From: an uncultured Erysipelotrichaceae bacterium
GTDB taxonomy: Bacteria > Bacillota_I > Bacilli_A > RF39 > UBA660
DNA: 9,153 nt
Direction: 5' to 3'
Assembly (NCBI GenBank): GCA_902767005.1
Contig: CACXFY010000109.1
Coordinates: 1 to 9,153 of the forward strand
Shown: in pieces, positions 1 through 8,213 of the stretch
Numbering within the stretch: the stretch's first letter is position 1
Layout of the letters: the number at the start of each line of letters is the position of its first letter
Made by a program: the position numbers and the translations under genes
Notes under the pieces: model-generated
Told to the model about the DNA's origin: nothing
The model's database searches: none
What the model saw: only the letters and a program-made list of their open reading frames with translations

Positions 1-438
1 GAAAACAATTTACCAGATGAAGTAACTAATAATTATATTGGCTACTTAACAATACCAAAAATTAATTTGAAAAAAGGATTTTTAGATTATCGTTCAACAG
101 AAAACGATGTTGAGAAAAATATTTTAGTAGTAGCTGGATCTACATATCCAGATATTGAAAAAGGAAATCTTATTCTAGCTGGTCATTCAGGAACTGGATG
201 GAAAGCCTTCTTTAATGACTTATATAAGCTGGCAGTAGGAGATCAACTAATTGTTAATTATAAAAATAAAGTATATACATATAATATAGTAAATATCTAT
301 AAACAAGATAAAGTTGGTAAAATAGGTATTTATCGTAATTATGAAAAAACTACATTGACATTAGTAACATGTACTAATAATGATTCTAAAACACAAACAA
401 TCTATATTTCAGAATTAGTTAGTGTAGTAGATGAATAA
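1..438 (+). CDS. Sortase family transpeptidase, 3' part (5' end outside window)
   Basis: The frame is open from the first base, so 145 C-terminal residues are visible and the signal-anchor N-terminus is missing. Sortases are membrane-anchored cysteine transpeptidases that cut a C-terminal sorting signal on secreted proteins and join them to the cell wall or to pilin. Seen here: the sortase-like opening GYLTIPKINL (about residues 14-23), the catalytic His in LILAGHSG (His62, codon 184-186), and the catalytic Cys in TLTLVTC (Cys124, codon 370-372). The usual active-site Arg, expected just before the last beta strand, appears to be Gln132 (codon 394-396, in TQTIYISEL). A TTG at 67-69 could be called as a start, but it would cut off conserved sortase sequence and is not the real start. 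The stop lies 25 nt before the next gene, with no terminator between, so the two are probably co-transcribed. Class is uncertain from this fragment. Confidence 0.9.
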   Translation, partial: ENNLPDEVTNNYIGYLTIPKINLKKGFLDYRSTENDVEKNILVVAGSTYPDIEKGNLILAGHSGTGWKAFFNDLYKLAVGDQLIVNYKNKVYTYNIVNIYKQDKVGKIGIYRNYEKTTLTLVTCTNNDSKTQTIYISELVSVVDE

Positions 439-450
439 AAATTAAGAATC

Positions 451-460
451 AGGGGGTGGG
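451..460 (+). promoter_or_regulatory. Unusual G-rich ribosome binding site for the 464 gene
   Basis: The stretch AGGGGGTGGG ends 3 nt before ATG 464. It is a G-rich variant of the AGGTGAT-type site used by the other genes in the window. It supports ATG 464 over the in-frame ATG at 473. Confidence 0.6.
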
Positions 461-463
461 TAT

Positions 464-1354
464 ATGACTAAGATGTCTTTTATAGATAAATTGGGTGTAC
501 TAGTAGAAGTGTCTAAAAGTTCTAATTTATTTATAGTAGCCATTTTTATGTTAGGTATTATTGGTTATCTATTATATAACATCAATAAGAAAAATATGAA
601 AAATGCAAAAAGAATCTATCTTGGCGCAGCTTTAGTAATCTTAGTCATTACTCTAGTTGTCTATCATGATTCTATTGCCAAGATGTTTGATTATATGATG
701 AACAACTTCTTCATAGCTGTTTACTTTCCAAATGTTGCTATTTACTTGGCAGCTTTGATAATAACAAACATCATACTATATATAAGTATATTTAATTATA
801 AAGTATCTAATCTTATAAAGAATATTAATATTATCGTATATTGTATTTTAAATTATATTTTAATATTAATATTAAATGTTGTTGTTTCTAAAAAATTAGA
901 TGTCTTTACACAAGCATCTATATATCAAAATAAACAAGCTCAAGCTTTAATAGAATTATCAAGTGTAATATTTATAGTATGGATATTATTCTTAATAGTT
1001 TATCGTATTATTATGATTTACTTAAAGAAAGAATATAAAGTACCAGTTAAAGTAAAAAAGGTATATGTAAAACAAAAAGTATCAGTACTTCCAGAAAATA
1101 TAACTCCATTAGAAGCACCACTTTTTGCTAAAGCAATGCCTAAACAAGAAGTAAAAGAAAAAGATACTTCAAAAGATGATATAATCGTTAAGAAACTAGA
1201 AGATTCATTGACACTAGATGATTATAAATTACTATTAAAGATGTTAAAAGAGCAAAGAGAAAAAGAAAGACAAGAAAGAATAAAGAAGCAACAAGAATAT
1301 GATGAACAATCAAAGTTTAGAGAATTACAAGAATTATATAGAAGTGTTAAGTAA
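464..1354 (+). CDS. Polytopic membrane protein with charged cytoplasmic tail, unknown function
   Basis: I do not recognise the family. The 296-residue product has five likely transmembrane segments at about residues 21-39, 51-67, 88-110, 121-142 and 163-186. A basic linker follows (about 187-206, rich in Lys and Val). A hydrophilic tail of about 90 residues comes next, and its last 50 residues (KLEDSLTLDDYKLL onward, then Lys/Glu/Arg/Gln-rich) look helical and may form a coiled coil. The positive-inside rule puts the tail in the cytoplasm. I see no catalytic motif. It follows the sortase gene by 25 nt without a terminator, so the two are likely one operon, and a role at the membrane near the sortase is possible but not shown. 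A strong terminator overlaps its stop codon. Membrane topology is fairly secure; the function is open. Confidence 0.8.
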   Translation: MTKMSFIDKLGVLVEVSKSSNLFIVAIFMLGIIGYLLYNINKKNMKNAKRIYLGAALVILVITLVVYHDSIAKMFDYMMNNFFIAVYFPNVAIYLAALIITNIILYISIFNYKVSNLIKNINIIVYCILNYILILILNVVVSKKLDVFTQASIYQNKQAQALIELSSVIFIVWILFLIVYRIIMIYLKKEYKVPVKVKKVYVKQKVSVLPENITPLEAPLFAKAMPKQEVKEKDTSKDDIIVKKLEDSLTLDDYKLLLKMLKEQREKERQERIKKQQEYDEQSKFRELQELYRSVK

Positions 1355-1366
1355 CACTTCTTTTAT
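1341..1366 (+). terminator. Rho-independent terminator overlapping the stop of the 464 gene
   Basis: GAAGTGTTA (1341-1349) is a perfect 9-bp match to the reverse complement TAACACTTC (1352-1360), followed by TTTT. With only two bases between the arms, the terminal pairs would open to give a stem of about 7 bp and a 6-nt loop. The stop codon TAA (1352-1354) is inside the right arm. It would end the sortase/464 operon. Confidence 0.75.
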
Positions 1367-1376
1367 TATGTAATTA

Positions 1377-1385
1377 TGTTATAAT
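1377..1385 (+). promoter_or_regulatory. Extended -10 promoter for pcrA
   Basis: TGTTATAAT is a perfect TGn extended -10 (TATAAT at 1380-1385). No good -35 box is visible at 17 nt, where the sequence falls in the preceding terminator. Transcription would start near 1392, giving a leader of about 18 nt with AGGAAGTAGG before ATG 1410. Confidence 0.65.
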
Positions 1386-1409
1386 AAACGTTAGGAAGTA
1401 GGTATAAAC

Positions 1410-3503
1410 ATGGATTTAACAACATTAAATGATAAACAAAAAGAAGCTGTTTTATATAACGATGGACCTCTATTAATAATAGCTGGAGCAGGAGCTGGTA
1501 AAACTAAAACATTAACTACCAAAATAGCTTATTTAATAGAAGAAGAGAATGTATCTCCCTATAATATTTTAGCTATTACTTTTACCAATAAAGCTGCTGG
1601 AGAAATGAAAGATCGTATATATGGATTAATTGGTAGTGTTGCTAAAAACATACAGATATCAACATTCCATTCATTTGGATTAAAACTATTAAGAGAAAAC
1701 TTTAATGTTTTAGGCTATGATAGAAATTTTGTAATAATGGATAGTGATGATTCACTAACTGTTGTCAAAAAGATATTAAAAGATAGTAATTATGATCCTA
1801 AAATATATAATCCAAGAGCTATCAGAAACAAAATAAGTAGTTGTAAAAATGAAATGATGTCACCAGAAGCATATGGAAAATTTGCAGTAAGTGAATATGA
1901 AAAAGTAATACAAGAAGTATATAGAAAGTATGAAGATAAATTACAAAGAAATAATTCTGTAGATTTTGATGATTTATTATTATTACCAATAGAATTATTT
2001 AAAAAGAATCCAGATATCTTAGAAAGATATCAAAATTTATATAAATATATTTTAATAGATGAGTATCAAGACACTAATGAAGCTCAATATATTTTAACTA
2101 AATTATTAAGTGAAAAGAATAGAAAGATTACTTGTGTTGGAGATGATTCACAAAGTATTTATAGTTTTAGAGGAGCCAATTATAAAAATATATTAAATTT
2201 TGAAAAAGACTATAAAGATGCTAAAACTATTCTTTTAGAACAAAATTATCGTTCAACAACTACTATTCTAGATGCAGCCAATGATGTAATTAAGAATAAC
2301 AAAATGCGCAAGGATAAAAAACTATGGACAGCACGTGGTCAAGGAGAAAAGATAAAATATTATCGAGCTTATAATGAAAAAGATGAAGCCCAATATGTAA
2401 TAAGAAAAATAAAAGAATTAGTAAATAAAGATGTTAGATATGAAGATATAGCGGTTCTTTATCGTACTAATGCTCAATCACGTGTTTTAGAAGAAGAAAT
2501 GTTAAAAGAAAACTTACCATATAGAGTAGTAGGAAGTTTCTACTTCTATTCAAGAAAAGAAATAAAAGACTTAATAGCTTATTTAAGATTAATTCACAAT
2601 CCTAAAGATAATGTATCATTACTAAGAGTAATAAATACTCCTAAACGAGGTATTGGCTTAAAGACAATAGAAAAATTAACAGAAAAAGCTGATTTAGAAA
2701 ATATAAGTATTTTTGAAGCTATTACTTCTGGAAAAGAATTAGAATTTAGAAATGTAATTGAAAAATTAACTTCTATTTCAGAAGAATTAACCTTAACAGA
2801 ATTAATAGATAAAGTATTAGAAGCCTCTGGTTTAAGAAAAGAACTAGAAGATGAAAAGTCATTAGAATCAGAAATAAGATTAGAAAACTTAGAAGAGTTT
2901 AAATCAATTACTAAATCATTTGAAGAAAGAGAAGGTCTAATATCTTTAGAAGATTTCTTATTTGAAATTAGTTTAGTAAGTGATGTAGAAGATTATAAAG
3001 AAGATTCTAATAGAATAAGTTTAATGACTGTTCATTCTGTTAAAGGCTTAGAGTTTAGTCATGTCTTTGTAGTAGGAATGGAAGAAGGAATATTCCCACA
3101 TATGAATTCGCTTATGGAAAATAGTGAACTAGAAGAAGAAAGAAGATTATGCTATGTTGCGATTACTAGAGCGAAAGATGATCTTCATCTAGTTAATGCA
3201 AGACGTAGAACACTATTTGGAAAAGAACAAATAAATCCAATTAGTAGATTTTTAAGTGAAATAAATACTGATTTATTAGAATCTAATATCAAAGAAGAAG
3301 TTAAACAAGAAGTAAAAGTAGATACAAGTGACATGTTTAGAGAAGAAGAAGTTGACTACCAAGTAGGCGATTATGTCTATCATGAAACATTTGGAACTGG
3401 TAAAGTAGTAGAAGTAACTAATTCACTAGTAAGTGTAGCCTTTAAACATCCACATGGTATTAAGAAACTAATGAAGAATCATAAGAAATTATCAAAAGTA
3501 TAG
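1410..3503 (+). CDS. pcrA: ATP-dependent 3'-5' DNA helicase PcrA (UvrD/Rep superfamily 1)
   Basis: PcrA is the essential SF1A helicase of Gram-positive bacteria. It unwinds DNA in repair and plasmid replication, clears RecA from DNA and contacts RNA polymerase. The motifs are present in order: Q motif (Gln10 in LNDKQKEAV), Walker A GAGAGKT (26-32), motif Ia ITFTNKAAGEM, Walker B DEYQD (217-221), motif III VGDDSQSIYSFRG (from about 243), motif IV QNYRS (278-282), motif V TVHSVKGLEF (540-549) and motif VI YVAITRAK (582-589, Arg587). A small C-terminal domain starts near residue 649 (DYQVGDYVYH) and matches the Tudor-like end of PcrA that binds RNA polymerase. At 697 residues it is slightly shorter than Bacillus PcrA (about 740). 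ATG 1410 follows AGGAAGTAGG. A small membrane protein gene follows 11 nt downstream and is probably co-transcribed. UvrD would be the alternative name, but the context favours PcrA. Confidence 0.97.
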   Translation: MDLTTLNDKQKEAVLYNDGPLLIIAGAGAGKTKTLTTKIAYLIEEENVSPYNILAITFTNKAAGEMKDRIYGLIGSVAKNIQISTFHSFGLKLLRENFNVLGYDRNFVIMDSDDSLTVVKKILKDSNYDPKIYNPRAIRNKISSCKNEMMSPEAYGKFAVSEYEKVIQEVYRKYEDKLQRNNSVDFDDLLLLPIELFKKNPDILERYQNLYKYILIDEYQDTNEAQYILTKLLSEKNRKITCVGDDSQSIYSFRGANYKNILNFEKDYKDAKTILLEQNYRSTTTILDAANDVIKNNKMRKDKKLWTARGQGEKIKYYRAYNEKDEAQYVIRKIKELVNKDVRYEDIAVLYRTNAQSRVLEEEMLKENLPYRVVGSFYFYSRKEIKDLIAYLRLIHNPKDNVSLLRVINTPKRGIGLKTIEKLTEKADLENISIFEAITSGKELEFRNVIEKLTSISEELTLTELIDKVLEASGLRKELEDEKSLESEIRLENLEEFKSITKSFEEREGLISLEDFLFEISLVSDVEDYKEDSNRISLMTVHSVKGLEFSHVFVVGMEEGIFPHMNSLMENSELEEERRLCYVAITRAKDDLHLVNARRRTLFGKEQINPISRFLSEINTDLLESNIKEEVKQEVKVDTSDMFREEEVDYQVGDYVYHETFGTGKVVEVTNSLVSVAFKHPHGIKKLMKNHKKLSKV

Positions 3504-3511
3504 TAGGTGAT
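3504..3511 (+). promoter_or_regulatory. Shine-Dalgarno site of the 3515 gene
   Basis: TAGGTGAT is a complete match to the complement of the usual 16S 3' end and lies 3 nt before ATG 3515. Its first three bases form a second in-frame TAG directly after the pcrA stop (3501-3503), so pcrA ends with a tandem stop built into the next ribosome binding site. Confidence 0.7.
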
Positions 3512-3514
3512 AAA

Positions 3515-4066
3515 ATGAAGAAAGCAATTTATATTACAATAACAATAATAATCGTAATAATATGTGGCCTAATAACATATAGATTTACTATATATAATGA
3601 ATCATATGACTCATTAAAAGAAGCAATAGAAAAAACAACTAACAATGGTTCTATAGAAAGTAAAATAAATTATAAAAATGGTGTATTTGCCTATATAAAG
3701 AATTCTAAAAAAAGAACAATTGGTTATTACTATAAAAATAATAATAAATGGTACTTAGATAAATATAGCTCAATGAAATCCTATCCATTAACAGAAAAAT
3801 ATATATTAACCACTTATTATTATCAGAAACAAAATCTTACTTTTATAGAAATACAAAGTATAGATAAAAGAATAAACAATGTATCTGACTCATTAAAAAC
3901 TTATTATAATAAATTAACAAAGAATAAAGAAGAAGTATATTTAGGAGTATATGATAATATGATAACTAAAGATTACAAGTTAATTATTAATAATAAAAAG
4001 TATAAAGCCATTACTCCAAAGAAAGTATATCGTGGAGAAAATACAGCATATGTAGAAGATGAATAA
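3515..4066 (+). CDS. Small membrane-anchored protein, unknown function
   Basis: I do not recognise this 183-residue protein. It begins with a single hydrophobic helix (about residues 4-23, Ile/Thr-rich) after MKK, which is either an uncleaved signal anchor or a signal peptide with no clear cleavage site. There is no lipobox: the Cys in IICGLI lacks the small residues normally before it. The remaining 160 residues are hydrophilic, Tyr-, Lys- and Asn-rich, with short alternating segments that look beta-rich (for example GVFAYIKN, TIGYYYKN, YKLIINNKKYK), and probably face outside. It starts 11 nt after pcrA with a strong TAGGTGAT site and no promoter between, so it should be expressed with pcrA. 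That linkage need not mean a shared role. A terminator overlapping its stop ends the unit. Confidence 0.75.
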   Translation: MKKAIYITITIIIVIICGLITYRFTIYNESYDSLKEAIEKTTNNGSIESKINYKNGVFAYIKNSKKRTIGYYYKNNNKWYLDKYSSMKSYPLTEKYILTTYYYQKQNLTFIEIQSIDKRINNVSDSLKTYYNKLTKNKEEVYLGVYDNMITKDYKLIINNKKYKAITPKKVYRGENTAYVEDE

Positions 4067-4092
4067 AGACAAAGTCTTTATTTTTTCTTTTT
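4062..4092 (+). terminator. Rho-independent terminator of the pcrA operon
   Basis: AATAAAGAC (4062-4070) pairs perfectly with GTCTTTATT (4074-4082) around an AAA loop. The right arm runs into a T-rich tract interrupted by one C. The stop codon TAA (4064-4066) of the preceding gene is in the left arm. Confidence 0.75.
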
Positions 4093-4095
4093 GTA

Positions 4096-4104
4096 TGCTA
4101 TAAT
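4096..4104 (+). promoter_or_regulatory. Extended -10 promoter for the nucleotidyltransferase gene
   Basis: TGCTATAAT is a perfect extended -10 (TATAAT 4099-4104), placed about 4 nt after the terminator T tract. No convincing -35 is visible. The start would be near 4111, directly at the ribosome binding site AAAGGAGAG (4111-4119) of ATG 4125. Confidence 0.7.
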
Positions 4105-4124
4105 AAAAAAAAAGGAGAGATTTA

Positions 4125-5063
4125 ATGAACAAAGATATTACTTTAGTTATTCTAGCTGCCGGTATGGGTAGTAGATTTGGAGGATTAAAACAAATTGAAC
4201 CAATGGGTCCAAATGGAGAATTTATAATTGATTATTCCATTTATGATGCTCTAAATGCTGGATTTAATAAAGTTGTTTTCTTAATAAAAGAAGAAAACTA
4301 TGAAATATTTAAAGAAACAATAGGGGCTCGTGTAGAACCACACGTAAAAGTAGAATATGCATTTCAAAAGAATGATAATGTACCAATATTTTATGATGAA
4401 TTAAAAGATAGAACTAAACCACTTGGTACAGCACATGCTATTCTATGTTGCCAAGACAAAGTTAATGAACCATTTATGATTATTAATGCCGATGATTTCT
4501 ATGGAAAAGATGCCTTTGAAAAAGGAGCAGAATTCTTAAAGAATATTGATGCAAATAATGAAAAACATACTTATGGTATGGTAGGTTATTTAGTAAAAAA
4601 TACTATAACAGAAAATGGTGCTGTTAAACGTGGAGTATGTAATGTTGAAAACGGATTTTTAACAAAACTAATAGAGAGTTCGGTAGGAAGAATTGAAGAT
4701 GGAACAATAAAAGCAACTCCATTAGATGAAAGTATTGAACCATTTACTGTAGAAGAAGATGATACTGTATCAATGAATATGTTATTATTTGATCCAAGTA
4801 TATTTACTTATATTAAAGATAACTTTACTGCTTTCTTAGAGAAAAACAAAGACAACTTAGAAAAATGCGAATATTTAATACCAGATGTTTTATTTAAAGC
4901 AATCGACGAGAAGATCGCAACTTGTGAAGTAATCCCTACTACCGCAACTTGGTATGGAGTTACATACAAAGAAGATGCACCAGCGGTAAGAGAATCAATC
5001 AAAAGTTTAGTAAGAACAGAAGGAAACGAATCAGGAGATTATCCACTACATCTTTGGGATTGA
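4125..5063 (+). CDS. Sugar-phosphate-type nucleotidyltransferase (NTP_transferase family)
   Basis: This 312-residue protein has the N-terminal nucleotide-binding signature of GT-A-fold nucleotidyltransferases, LAAGMGSRFGGLKQ (residues 10-23). These enzymes join a nucleoside triphosphate to a sugar phosphate or similar alcohol phosphate and release pyrophosphate. Also visible are GPNGE (28-32), a KPLGTAHA segment (about 98-105) typical of the nucleotide-binding loop, and NADDFYG (121-127), whose Asp residues would bind the metal. VSMNMLLFDP (from about 215) probably belongs to the acceptor site. There is no left-handed beta-helix, so it is not GlmU. The exact substrate cannot be read from the sequence; UTP-glucose-1-phosphate uridylyltransferase or a related NDP-sugar synthase is a fair guess. 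It stands alone between its own promoter and terminator. It ends in TGA, the only gene here to do so, which shows that TGA is a stop in this organism. Confidence 0.9.
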   Translation: MNKDITLVILAAGMGSRFGGLKQIEPMGPNGEFIIDYSIYDALNAGFNKVVFLIKEENYEIFKETIGARVEPHVKVEYAFQKNDNVPIFYDELKDRTKPLGTAHAILCCQDKVNEPFMIINADDFYGKDAFEKGAEFLKNIDANNEKHTYGMVGYLVKNTITENGAVKRGVCNVENGFLTKLIESSVGRIEDGTIKATPLDESIEPFTVEEDDTVSMNMLLFDPSIFTYIKDNFTAFLEKNKDNLEKCEYLIPDVLFKAIDEKIATCEVIPTTATWYGVTYKEDAPAVRESIKSLVRTEGNESGDYPLHLWD

Positions 5064-5070
5064 TGTCAAT

Positions 5071-5107
5071 AATAGTAAAGAACACATTTTGTGTTCTTTT
5101 TTACTAT
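5071..5107 (+). terminator. Rho-independent terminator after the nucleotidyltransferase gene
   Basis: AAAGAACACA (5077-5086) pairs perfectly with TGTGTTCTTT (5090-5099) around a TTT loop, and the right arm enters a T tract. Outside this, AATAGT (5071-5076) can pair with ACTATT (5102/5103-5108), leaving a three-T bulge. It lies just after the TGA at 5061-5063 and is the only terminator here that does not include the upstream stop codon. Confidence 0.8.
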
Positions 5108-5117
5108 TAAAATATAT

Positions 5118-5129
5118 TATAATTATAAT
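5118..5129 (+). promoter_or_regulatory. -10 region (two tandem TATAAT boxes) for the 5140 gene
   Basis: TATAAT occurs at 5118-5123 and again at 5124-5129. The first gives a start near 5130, at the ribosome binding site, with a leader of about 10 nt. The second would start inside the site. A TTTACT at 5100-5105 is 18 nt upstream of the second box and could act as a -35, so which box is used is unclear. Confidence 0.5.
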
Positions 5130-5135
5130 AGGTGG
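5129..5135 (+). promoter_or_regulatory. Shine-Dalgarno site that fixes the start at 5140
   Basis: TAGGTGG lies 4 nt before ATG 5140 and has the same form as the other sites here. A longer reading frame begins at TTG 5089, but that codon is in the loop of the preceding terminator and has no ribosome binding site. Confidence 0.7.
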
Positions 5136-5139
5136 TAGT

Positions 5140-6117
5140 ATGAAAAAGATAATTAAAGGCTTTATAATAGCTTTACTATTAACTATAAATATTAATGTCT
5201 ATGCGGAAGATGCATGGCCAAAGACAATTTCACATAATAATTTTACTATATCTATAGAAGGGTTTGATTTAAAAGCCTATCGATTTGATGCGGATGAAGA
5301 AACAAAGACAATTACTAATACTGACGATGAAGGGAATACCATTACCTTAACTACTACAGATAGTGGAGAAAACTACTTATATGAAAATCCCCAAGAAATA
5401 ATAAATCTAAAACCAAGTGATTTTACAATAGAACCAGAATTTAAAGATGATAAACTATATGATGTTGATAGTCTATTTGTTTACTTAAAACTAAATTTAA
5501 CTAAAGAAAAATTAATAGCGTTATTAACAGATGAAGGAATAATTAGTGATGTAGATGATACAGGAAAAATATCTTATTATATAGAATTAGTAGTTAATTA
5601 TAAAATATTAGAATACCCAGATAAATACCAATTTGCATTTAAAAGAAACTATATTCGTTCTATATTAAATGGTCGTAATTATGAGAAAGACTTAGATTTA
5701 ACCCAAACCAACTATCAAGTATTAAATCTAATTAGAGTACAATATAATAAGCAAACTGAACAAATAGATTATTCATATGATACAACATTAAATGAAGATA
5801 ATAGTGATTTTGCTAAAGCTGTTTTAAACTATGAAGTATTTAAAGAAGATAATAGTGATGAAAATGATAAAACATTTATATTATTATTTCATAATATGGA
5901 TAATATAGAATATTTAATAGATAACTATTCTTCTATCATTAAAGAACCACTAGATGATGAAGTGAATCCAATTACTGCAACACAAGTAAAAGTACCAAAT
6001 ACAGCAATGAATATACCAATTACGTTTTACTTATTATGTGGACTAATAATAATGATGGGAATTGCTATTCTATTTATCGCAACTTATAGAAATGAGAAAA
6101 AGAGTTACATCAGTTAA
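5140..6117 (+). CDS. Secreted surface protein with C-terminal VPNTA sorting-like signal, unknown function
   Basis: The 325-residue product starts with a typical signal peptide: MKKIIKG, a hydrophobic core, and a likely cut after VYA (residue 22). The body (about 23-280) is acidic, rich in Asp, Glu, Asn and Tyr, and probably beta-rich with no recognised domain. A short duplicated EDNSD segment occurs near residues 219-223 and 236-240. The end carries VPNTA (285-289), then a hydrophobic stretch (about 294-315) and a charged tail, RNEKKSYIS. This order of motif, membrane span and positive tail is that of a sortase substrate, although VPNTA departs from LPxTG at the first and last positions. A plain C-terminal membrane anchor is the alternative. 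A sortase gene lies about 4.7 kb upstream. The start at ATG 5140 removes 17 residues that an upstream TTG would add; those come from terminator and promoter sequence. The gene has its own promoter and terminator. Confidence 0.8.
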   Translation: MKKIIKGFIIALLLTININVYAEDAWPKTISHNNFTISIEGFDLKAYRFDADEETKTITNTDDEGNTITLTTTDSGENYLYENPQEIINLKPSDFTIEPEFKDDKLYDVDSLFVYLKLNLTKEKLIALLTDEGIISDVDDTGKISYYIELVVNYKILEYPDKYQFAFKRNYIRSILNGRNYEKDLDLTQTNYQVLNLIRVQYNKQTEQIDYSYDTTLNEDNSDFAKAVLNYEVFKEDNSDENDKTFILLFHNMDNIEYLIDNYSSIIKEPLDDEVNPITATQVKVPNTAMNIPITFYLLCGLIIMMGIAILFIATYRNEKKSYIS

Positions 6118-6130
6118 CTCTTTTTCTTTT
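6095..6130 (+). terminator. Rho-independent terminator overlapping the end of the 5140 gene
   Basis: AGAAAAAGAGTTA (6095-6107) pairs perfectly over 13 bp with TAACTCTTTTTCT (6115-6127) around a 7-nt loop. The left arm encodes the Lys-Lys tail of the protein, and the stop TAA (6115-6117) is the start of the right arm. The hairpin and the positive tail of the sorting signal therefore share the same bases. Confidence 0.8.
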
Positions 6131-6135
6131 AAATA

Positions 6136-6144
6136 TGGTAAAAT
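6136..6144 (+). promoter_or_regulatory. Extended -10 promoter for ligA
   Basis: TGGTAAAAT is a TGn extended -10 with one mismatch to TATAAT (TAAAAT 6139-6144). The start would be near 6151, giving a leader of about 15 nt before ATG 6166. No clear -35 is present; TTAACT at 6114-6119 is 19 nt away, inside the terminator. Confidence 0.5.
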
Positions 6145-6153
6145 AATATGTAG

Positions 6154-8173
<2,020 letters not shown>

Positions 8174-8201
8174 ATGATATAATATGTCTACCAATTGGGG
8201 T

Positions 8202-8209
8202 TAGGTGAT
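8202..8209 (+). promoter_or_regulatory. Shine-Dalgarno site that fixes the start at 8214
   Basis: TAGGTGAT lies 4 nt before ATG 8214. The GTG inside it (8205-8207) is in frame with the gene and invites a false start that would add three residues. Confidence 0.75.
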
Positions 8210-8213
8210 TATT

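Noticed and set aside
67..438. Start of the sortase at TTG 67
   Set aside because: The frame is open to base 1 and the upstream residues (GYLTIPKIN) belong to the sortase fold, so the gene is cut by the window edge.
859..876. 18-bp perfect AT palindrome (TTTAATATTAATATTAAA)
   Set aside because: It falls within TM segment 4 of the 464 protein and follows from ATA/TTA codons for alternating Ile and Leu, so it is not a convincing operator or origin element.
1386..1409. Leader regulatory element ahead of pcrA, such as an attenuator
   Set aside because: The predicted leader is only about 18 nt and is taken up by the ribosome binding site, so there is no room for one.
4808..5002. 64-codon open frame on the minus strand
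   Set aside because: It lies wholly inside the well-supported nucleotidyltransferase gene, has no ribosome binding site, and its product has no recognisable feature.
5089..5139. Start of the surface protein at TTG 5089
   Set aside because: The codon is in the terminator loop, upstream of the likely promoter and with no ribosome binding site. ATG 5140 gives a clean signal peptide.
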